DNA of 64,000 nt from Sarcocystis neurona (Eukaryota > Apicomplexa > Conoidasida > Eucoccidiorida > Sarcocystidae), in assembly GCA_000727475.1 (NCBI GenBank), contig KL647309.1, positions 2,212,156 through 2,276,155 of the forward strand, read 5' to 3'. Under the pieces are notes generated by a model, which saw only the letters and a list, made by a program, of their open reading frames with translations, was not told the DNA's origin and did no database searches. The translations under genes and the position numbers were made by a program. Of this stretch, positions 56,651 to 64,000 are shown in pieces. Position 1 is the first letter of the stretch. Every line of letters begins with the position of its first letter.

Positions 56651-58579
56651 ATGTAGGTATGTATGTATGTATGTGCGTATCTACGTATGCTTTATCTGCG
56701 TGAGTTATGTATGTATGTATGTATTATCACAAGGGGGTATTACTGTAGACGCTCAAGCGCGTAGCTGGCAGCGCTGACGCTGCGCCGGCAACCACGCTGA
56801 TGTGCCTCCCACGTATCCTTAATATAGAGACCAGCAGGCGTCGTTCGCAGTAGACGAAAAGGTCAAGCGAAAGGTGTTCTACGATTCGCGGTGCCCCTGA
56901 GCCGTCACTTCATAGGAAAGACGGGGAATCGCACTGGCTGCACTAGATTGTTTTCGATGAGCACATGTACGTTGTACATTTCTAGTGGGGCACAGGAGTG
57001 CAAAAAAAAACCAAATGTGTACAGCCATGAAATTGACCAAACAAGCCAGTGCAAAAATGTCACACGGTAGTCTGTTGCTTACCACGCTAAAAGAGGGTTA
57101 CAGCCCCAAACTACGCTGTACACAGAATTACAGAGGCTACGCCGCTGAATAAGGGCGTAGAGGCGTATCACGTAGTGCTGTTGGCAGTTGAGAAAGCATT
57201 ATTTGCTGTTCTGTAGGGCGTAATCTGTGCAACATAGTCTTTGCAGTTCGAATCTTGGTGCACACTGCAGAGTTGTCGTATTCAGTATTCAGGTGCGTGA
57301 ATAGAGCTCTACACGTGTGCGCCGATGTCCCCAGTATGTAGTATTGTAGGTGGGGTTCTTTTGCCCCTCACTCTGCGTAGAACAGTTAGTATCACACGAC
57401 TCTTATGGCCGTCGCGCATTCACAACCTCGCATCGAGCCGGCAAGGAAAGCTGAAATTTGTCATAACGCTCAAAATGCGATGCGGGATTACACCTCTGGA
57501 CTCCGTTGCGTGTCATGGAGGACTTTGTGCTCTCTCTTACCACACTATGTAGCATTTCGTAGGAGCTCGTGACAAAAGCAGCGGTGCTTAGCGAGTCCCA
57601 GCTTCGCCGGTGCGGCAGTCGTTGTACGCTCAGAAGTTTGCTATCCTCGATCTTCACTGACACACTGGCGAATAACACTTTTGTTGTCCTGCACCCCTAA
57701 GAAATTCTTTCCGATTATAGCAGCTTGTGTACGTATCTGTATGTCACAGTGAGCACGCTTTCTTGCACGACAGCTTACGGTGAATATGCCTCCTAACGTA
57801 ATCGACGGCTGCAGATGTTCTGAACCATTAAAATTTTATACCGTTACGGCGTCAGGTGTGACGTGGTGCCAATCTGTGCCACTTTGTTAAGAGGGTTTTT
57901 GAATCGGCCACACTCAAGAACGCAGCTCGAAGCAGTTTCCTTCTCGTTTCTTTTTGGCCAGGGTCAAGCGTGTTTTGTTTCCTTCCAAGAGTTGTACACG
58001 CCGCGGTGGGGCCCTACCACTTCCGCACCGTGGCAACCGAAGACTGCGTTATTAGAAGGCGCGGCAGCCGCCGTGGCGCAACGTCGAGAGGGAAGCCGCT
58101 AGTAGTGAAGCATCACACGCAAGGGTTCCAAGCCATGTGTTTGGTGATTCTGGCAATTGCGAGTGCCCGTTGACACCTAGCTGCCTCTGCGACAGCTAGA
58201 TAAGAGGCGGTGCTCCACAAAGCGCGTATTGCACCAGTCCGTCAAATGCTGGCGAGAAAACGGTAGACGTTTAATTTTTGAGTGAGAGACCCTGCACCGA
58301 AGTGGGGAGGATATAGTTTCAAGAACAAAGAGTTCGTTATTCTGTTCTGTTGAAGCGTTTTTGTGTGTCCCGTAGGCGTCTACAAAACGCCAATGTGTTT
58401 TAAGGCCGTCGTCAGTATTTTTCTGTCTTGGGTTTCAACCAAACAAAACATTTGGATCGCAGCTGCGGAAGACAAAACCTTCCGAGAAAATATTTGTGGT
58501 GGCTTTTCCCGGCATCAGCAGCTGGGGATGACGATCTCGTCGCCGTATGTTATTTCTCGTAGTATGCGGTGCTTCCAAG
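56008..58579. other. Intergenic region between the two 6PGDH paralogues
   Basis: This holds the 3' flank of copy A and the 5' flank of copy B, both plus strand. It contains a perfect (TG)16 at 56618-56649 followed by GTAT repeats (about 56657-56680 and 56706-56725), and otherwise unique sequence. No supported frame. The promoter of copy B must lie here, but no motif I would defend is visible. Confidence 0.5.
56618..56649. repeat. (TG)16 microsatellite
   Basis: An uninterrupted TG dinucleotide run of 32 bases, 0.6 kb past the stop of 6PGDH copy A. It is the only long microsatellite in the otherwise repeat-poor right quarter of the window. Confidence 0.95.
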
Positions 58580-61245
58580 ATGTCTTGCGACGTAGGGGTT
58601 TATGGGTTGGCGGTGATGGGCCTGGGGCTCTCCCTAAAAATGGCCGAGAGAGGTTTCAAAGTTTGCGTGTGCAATAGAACTCCCAGCAAGGTTGACCACG
58701 CAGTGAAACGCGCCAAAGATGAGAAACTCGGCCACAATTACGTGGGTGTGAAAAGTATTGAGGAAATGGTTAGTTATATGATACTAACACAACGCCGACC
58801 GTCCCATTTAACAACAAAGACAAGGTGGCAACCCACAACTGCTTGACGCCTATAGGGGGTCGAACTTAATTAGAACACCGCATACTAGAGCGTTGCACCA
58901 TTCTTGCGAAACCGCACACGCAGAGGCTACTATGAGCCGGACGGTCGCTCTGTGGCCCTCCGCCACTTTGAGAACGTGACTGCTACAGGAGCCGTGTAGA
59001 GGTATATGCTCGGCTGCCTCACAAGCTCATACGCAGTGTTTCTTTTGCGTTGGAACACCTGCAGGTGACGAATCTGAGCAGGCCGCGGCGCATTATTATT
59101 GTCATCGAGGTGAGGGTTGCTCTGAAGTAGCTGTCGATCTACAAGATATAAATGCTCTCGCGAGTGTAAATTCTCTGCAGGTCGACACAGATATGTTTGT
59201 GCCGGCGCGTATAAAGCGGAAAGCGGCTGGCTTCTTTACCAGCGTGCTGCACGAATTTTGATAATCCCCCGACCGACTTCTGCAGCAGTCTGTAGTAACT
59301 GATGCGTAGGAGGCAAGAATACATTCTCCTTCTCTCCTTGAAAGCATAACTCTTCGATTTCGCGCTTCGTGCCAAAAGTGACGTCAGCTGAGACCCACAG
59401 ATAACTACGTATTTGTATTACGGAAGTGGTATCGTTCATCCTGGGCGCCAGTCGCAGGAGCGTGTGCAATTAACTACTTGCTCTCGTGAAGCCTTCGTCA
59501 TTTCCAGTCCTCCTCTGACATGCGGTTCCCTCTGTAGGCGGGCAAACCGGTGGAGACACTGATATCACATTTGTTACCGATGTTGGACAAAGGCGATTGC
59601 CTCGTGGATGCGGGAAATGAGTTTCACGAGACAACTCAGAAACGAGAGCAATGGCTTGCCTCCAAAGGCATTCTGTACATGGATGTGGGGCTGTGCACGG
59701 GAGAAGGCGGCGCGCGATCGGGTCCGCCACTTACTCCTGGCGGGTCCGCAGAGGCGTGGAAGCTCATGGAACCAATTTTTGTCCACATATCTGGTAAAAT
59801 CGACCCCACAAACCATGTACCTGCCCTCGGCGCATTCTCCTTTACTGTGGAGGAGAGACAAAATGCTTGCGTGACACACCTGGGTCCAGCGGGCGCCGGA
59901 CATTACGTAAAGATGATCCACAACGGCATAGCTTATGGGGATATGCAGCTGATCGCAGAAGCGTATCACTTTCTCAGGTACGCCTACGGGCAGACAAACG
60001 ACTCAATCGGGCAAATATTCGAGCAGTGGAACGAAGGAGAGCTGCGATCATATCTTCTGGGAATTACTAAGCAAATTGTTACAAAGAAAGACGCCTACAC
60101 TGGAGGTCACCTAATAGATTTTGTAGTGGACGCAGCGGGAGCTAGAGGAACGGGGAAGTGGACTGTTCAGGAGGCAGCGGACCTTGGAATCGCGGTTCCA
60201 ACCATCGCAGCAGCCTTGGATCTTCGTTATATCAGTTCGAACGTTTTGTTGAGAGAGAAGATGAATCGTCTTTATGGAGCGTGCTGGCCACGCGAGGGGG
60301 CAGTGACTATTCCTCGACAGAAGGCTGATGTCACAGACGCACAACTTGGTGGGTTGAGATGGAAACTGATTCGTACAGCTTGACGGTTACGCCATCCCGT
60401 CCAACAAATCCACTTTGTCTTGCACACGCATGCACATCCATTCACCTTATTCTGCAGCGATGTGACAGTAGGGTGCTGCCTAGGTATCAGAGGCATTTTT
60501 AACTGATTTGACGTTGTCCACCCGCGCGCAGCGGTCTTCATAGATCATCTACGCATCCGTCTGAGCACAAACCGTACTACGCCGGAATTAATTCGAGCAC
60601 TCCAAATGTTGAGTTACTCGCACTACGCAAAGCATATGTATTCGTTGTCATAGCCCATTCCACCCTGGGATGCAGGTACGTATATTACACGCCGTAAACC
60701 CTGCCGCCGTTTCAAGACGCGTGCGTGTGAAATTTCCTACAGAAGACCTCCGTCGAGCTCTGGTATGCGGGAGGATCTGCTGCCATGCACAAGGGTTGCA
60801 GCTGCTGCATGCCGTGTCGAAAGAAAGGGGCTGGGATCTAAGGCTAGGAGAAATCACCCGAATATGGCAGGCGGGCTGTTTAATTGAATCCGATTTGCTT
60901 CGTCTCATGAGGAAAGCCTTTGTAAACGACGCGGCCTTGGAGAACATACTTCTTGACAAACATCTGAGCTGGTTGACAACCAAGTATTTACCGTCACTGC
61001 AGCGGATCATCATGTTGTCTTTAACGCCGGGCCTAAGTCGAACGCAAAAGGGAACACCGCTTCTGCTGCCTGCCCCTGCCCACGCTGCTTCCTATTACTA
61101 TCTGCTTTGTAGCTCAAGCGTGAGGTTGTCGGTTAATATCGTGCAGGCACAGCGAGACTGCTTCGGAGCCCACCATTTCAAAAGGACGGATAGGGAGGGC
61201 AAATATCACGAATCCAACTGGGGAAGTGAAGACCATATGGCGTAA
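58580..61245 (+). CDS. 6-phosphogluconate dehydrogenase-like protein (copy B), 4 exons, 515 aa
   Basis: A paralogue of copy A, about half identical by eye. Exons: 58580-58768, 59065-59109, 59538-60348 and 60743-61245. Junctions are GT-AG, phases 0, 0, 1, total 1,548 nt, TAA stop. It keeps GLAVMG, NRT, GTGKWT, DLRYIS and [10 protein letters not shown], so the Rossmann and helical domains and the C-terminal substrate-phosphate Arg/His are present. The active site has changed. KMIHNGIAYGD keeps K203, H206 and N207, but Ala210 replaces the Glu that acts as general acid (sheep E190). The substrate loop reads VGLCTGEGGARSGPPLTPGG where the family has [19 protein letters not shown], so Ser becomes Cys and the next Gly becomes Thr. 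DGGN is DAGN, and the LVKAG Lys is Glu (VIEAG). The frame, splice sites and fold motifs are intact, so it is not an obvious pseudogene. It could be an enzyme of altered specificity or a non-catalytic homologue. The three introns are short (296, 428 and 394 bp). Confidence 0.93.
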
Positions 61246-62823
61246 GTGGAAATTACAGTTGAGCCTCTTCTTGTTAACGTGGTTAGTTTATAGTTTTGCT
61301 TTGTGTGTGTTCGTTCTGATGCTGAAGCGGAAACCAACCTTACCACAGGCTCAAGTGTAGCAGATATTTTTCTGTAGTGCAGACGGGCCTTTAGGCGGCC
61401 GGCAGGGAGCAAGTAGTGGCAAGATCGGAGTGCTGAACTCGGCAGTTGGATGGCCTTTTGAAAACAGAGTACTCGTGGTGGTACACGAAGCTACACGGTA
61501 ACTGGCAACCAAAGGTCCTGATTATTTATACAGAAGAGAGTTGCATTCTGCGGTAACTGTGGAACGGGTTGTGCACTGCTTCTCCACTCATGCGGAGACA
61601 CCCACTCGCCTCACCACGGCCCACCCCGTGGCCAGCATGACTGCTGTCTGGGAATGGTTAGTAAATTTGTACGCCTCGGCTCGTCTTTTGTATAGTGCTT
61701 ACCGTCCGTTGTGAAGACGCTGTGGGTTTTAATCGTGCGGTTGTGCGCGGGCGGCACGCGCTGCTGCCACTTCCAGGAGCAAACGAGAGAACGGAGGTTC
61801 TTTTTCGACTGAGAAGTCTCCTGTGCAGCGCGGAAACTATACGCAAATTGAAATACCGCCCTGTACTGCAGTTGCTCCGATGTCTGTCATATCCCTCTTA
61901 AAGGACATGTACGTTGGTGTATATAATTATATCGTAATACAACCATATGAAAAGAGGGATCTTTACCTACGGTTAGTACGCCCCTGAAGTGTGCGCCCCG
62001 CACCACCATTCTGTGAGCAGCTCACCACTGGAACTTCCCGTGCGCGGTCAAAAATCGACGGCGGCTACGGTCGGAAACTTGTCCCTTCCAGACCAATTTC
62101 TGTACTGCGAAGTTATCCTTCTTCTCAGCGAAGCTCCGAGAAACACGGGGACTAGGCGCAGCTAGCTTCAAGTAGGCGCTTCGCAGTGCTCAGTATGATC
62201 TCGACTACGACTGCCCCACACTGCACAGGGAAAAGCGTGAATTACGTCCATTCCATCGCACCGCAAGCACGCATCAGCACACAGGCCTGCTTAACGACGC
62301 AACATATTGCTAAATCAGTAAAGCAGGAAATCTACGGCTTAGTGGTCGATACAAATCATCGACGGCTCTTCATCAAGCCAAGCACACGTGAGTCGTCAGC
62401 GTGTGCCCGCTGGCGTAGCAGCAACTGGGGTCGCTCTGGAAACGTTGCTTCCTTCTGTGTAGGCAAAATGCTTTTCTGCAGTTCGTCCACTGATTGAAGA
62501 CGCATTTTTGCGGAGAGAATAAGCCACTCAGAGTGTTGTACAAAATAGTCCTAGTTTCACTGTGCGGTGCAGATGTCGGCGCGCGAAAGAACGCTTCAGC
62601 ACTGTGGTTGTACGTCAGCGGTGTGTGATGTTGAATGGCTAGCTTTACTTGGGGTACGTGTGTGCCAGTTGTATTCTAGACTTGCGGTGAGGTCGAAGCT
62701 TCATCCGATTTGCAGGCAGCGGAATAGTTTCCTCATTTTGTCTTACACAAGGGCGCCGTCCTAAATTCATCGTGCGAGGACTCGCGCTCGCAAACTCTCA
62801 GTTTACCAGTCGTATCTGTCATA
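61246..62823. other. Intergenic, 6PGDH copy B to SF-assemblin
   Basis: About 1.6 kb with no supported frame and no tandem repeats. It contains the 3' end of copy B and the presumed promoter and 5' leader of the assemblin gene. Confidence 0.5.
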
Positions 62824-64000
62824 ATGGATTACCACTTGCCTGTTGGAAAGTGCTCGCTGGGCGGCGGCGACATCTCCTTCGCCGGCCAGGCAACTCGTTC
62901 GAAGCTGGCTGTGCTCAGCGAAAGAATTCACGGCTTCGAAAAACAGATGGAATGTGAGGCACGGCAGCGCAGAGACGGAGAAGAAGGTCGGCTTATGGCC
63001 ATAAGGGAGGCCATCACAAAACTGGAAAAGACACTAAATGCCGAGGTCAAACGTAGAGTGGAAACAAACAAAGCCCTTCAAGCGGTGGGCTTGAATTCCC
63101 ACACTGTTCACCAGCTGACTTTGCAGCTGTTTCAGTCCCACTTCGTGGCTGCATACCGTGCGGCACTCACTAAGTGTCCACAAGCGAAGCTGTACCGATA
63201 TACCTGTACGCAGCATTTGCTGACTGGAAATAGCTGCAATGAGAGCAGCAAAAACAAGCACAACAGTGATAGTGGCGCCTCGTCAGATATCATTGTTAGC
63301 ATGCAGGAAACGTAAGCCAAATATATGCTCGACGTTCTGCTGTGAGCGTACGCCTCTTCACAACTGCGGCTACCCGGTAACTGCAATAAAAGCAGAACGT
63401 TCAGTCGTCACAGGCCACGCTGTGTCTGTCGCTCCCCTGTTACAAATTAAGGGAGACTGATGGCCGGCACGGGCGCCAGCGGCGCGCACTTTACTGTAAC
63501 CTGAATGGTGAGAGTGAGGCGGGTTTCGCTGCAATAAAGTTACTATGCATGGTCGAGGATGAGGCACAATTTTTTTAGCACTTGTTGCCACTGCGCGAGA
63601 GGCGGGTGCAAATGAGTGCATCCGATGCCCCCAACTCCAAATTTTGTGCTCGCTCTCGCGAATTCTTACCATTGCCGCGTATGTGAATGCAATTCAGTGC
63701 GTCCACGCTGTGGACTGCAGCTCTCACGCAGAGGCTATTCATGAGGATCCGTGCAGTTGCACGAGGTTTGCCCATCACCGGTACACGTGCACTCGCGTAG
63801 TGAAGCGAACGCCTTGCATATACGCTGCCGTTGATGTGCGTAGATGTTTGAGAGCCAGCTGCTCGCGGTCCAAGACAAGTTGTCCTCCGTCTTTGTCGAG
63901 AAATTCGAGCAGCTGCAGTGTGCCTTAGACGCCCTCACGGACAGGCTTTCGATTGTCGAGAGAGATTTTGCTGTCGAGCGCGACCGGCAGATGAAAGAGT
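62824..64000 (+). CDS. SFA: SF-assemblin / beta-giardin family protein, 5' part (cut by window end)
   Basis: Forms striated coiled-coil filaments. In coccidia SFA fibres link the centrosome to the growing daughter apical complex during budding, and in algae they belong to flagellar roots. Exon 1 is 62824-63084 and exon 2 starts at 63844 (acceptor GCGTAG) and runs off the right edge; both junctions are phase 0 (donor GCG|GTGGGC). Exon 1 gives 87 residues: a short Gly/Ser-containing head, then KLAVLSERIHGFEKQMECEA and a heptad-rich helix ending KRRVETNKALQA. Exon 2 continues MFESQLLAVQDKLSSVF and ends in VERDFAVERDRQMKE. The RRVE-NK-LQ--FE and DRL--VER-F--ERD patterns and spacing are typical of SF-assemblin. 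About 140 residues are visible, so roughly the C-terminal half should lie beyond the window. The ATG follows CTGTCATA and no upstream in-frame coding sequence is evident. Confidence 0.88.
63085..63843 (+). other. Intron 1 of the SF-assemblin gene
   Basis: A 759-bp GT-AG intron (GCG|GTGGGC ... GCGTAG|ATG), phase 0. The open reading frame continues past the donor to 63315, but the coiled-coil pattern stops at the donor and resumes at 63844, which fixes the junction. No repeats are seen inside. Confidence 0.85.

Noticed and set aside
57150..57270. tRNA-like TTCGAATC motif near 57246
   Set aside because: The T-loop-like octamer is present, but no matching D-arm, anticodon arm or acceptor pairing could be found upstream.
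63085..63315. Continuation of the SF-assemblin frame past 63084
   Set aside because: The heptad pattern and family resemblance stop exactly at GCG|GTGGGC and resume at 63844 in phase, so this part is intron.
1..64000. CRISPR arrays, rRNA genes, bacterial insertion sequences and retroelement coding regions
   Set aside because: None was seen. Tandem repeats here lack the constant repeat and unique spacer pattern of CRISPR, and no transposase, integrase or reverse transcriptase motifs were found in the frames read.

Overview
The window comes from a eukaryote with spliced protein-coding genes. The most likely source is a coccidian apicomplexan of the Eimeria type. The evidence is a very high density of CAG/CTG triplets that encode runs of Ala, Gln, Ser and Glu, long stretches of (TA)n/(TG)n microsatellites, GT-AG introns, and a striated-fibre (SF) assemblin gene of the kind coccidia use during daughter budding. 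Genus and species are inferred, because no rRNA or organelle marker is present.

Layout. 1-0.27 kb: tail of a CAG-rich open frame that may belong to a plus-strand gene off the left edge. 0.63-9.32 kb (minus): one uninterrupted 2,897-codon frame, a giant low-complexity protein of unknown function. 9.3-26.5 kb: no confident gene; CAG/CTG patches with short coding-like islands (10.6-11.15, 11.3-11.6, 16-18, 19.8-20.2 and 25.8-26.2 kb) that could be small exons or decayed genes. 26.5-31.3 kb: microsatellite and minisatellite DNA.

31.3-56.0 kb (plus): a 6-phosphogluconate dehydrogenase gene (copy A). I could rebuild nine exons exactly, giving 517 aa. They are spread over 24.7 kb, so about 94% of the gene is intron. 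Introns 1-5 are packed with (TA)n, (TG)n, CTG and short tandem repeats and contain a 530-base assembly gap. Introns 6-8 are nearly free of microsatellites, so a repeat-rich/repeat-poor boundary lies inside the gene at about 48.8 kb. 58.6-61.2 kb (plus): a second 6PGDH paralogue (copy B, 515 aa) with four exons in 2.7 kb. It shares three intron positions with copy A and lacks the other five. 62.8 kb to the right edge (plus): the first two exons of an SF-assemblin gene, cut by the window end.

Function. 6PGDH makes ribulose 5-phosphate and NADPH in the oxidative pentose phosphate pathway. Copy A has the expected active site. Copy B keeps the fold, the Lys-x-x-His-Asn core and the C-terminal Arg/His motif, but has Ala in place of the catalytic Glu and a changed substrate-binding loop, so it may be a pseudoenzyme or have a new role. 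The main discovery candidates are this unequal tandem pair and the modular (TA)n-centred minisatellites that fill copy A's introns and 5' flank.
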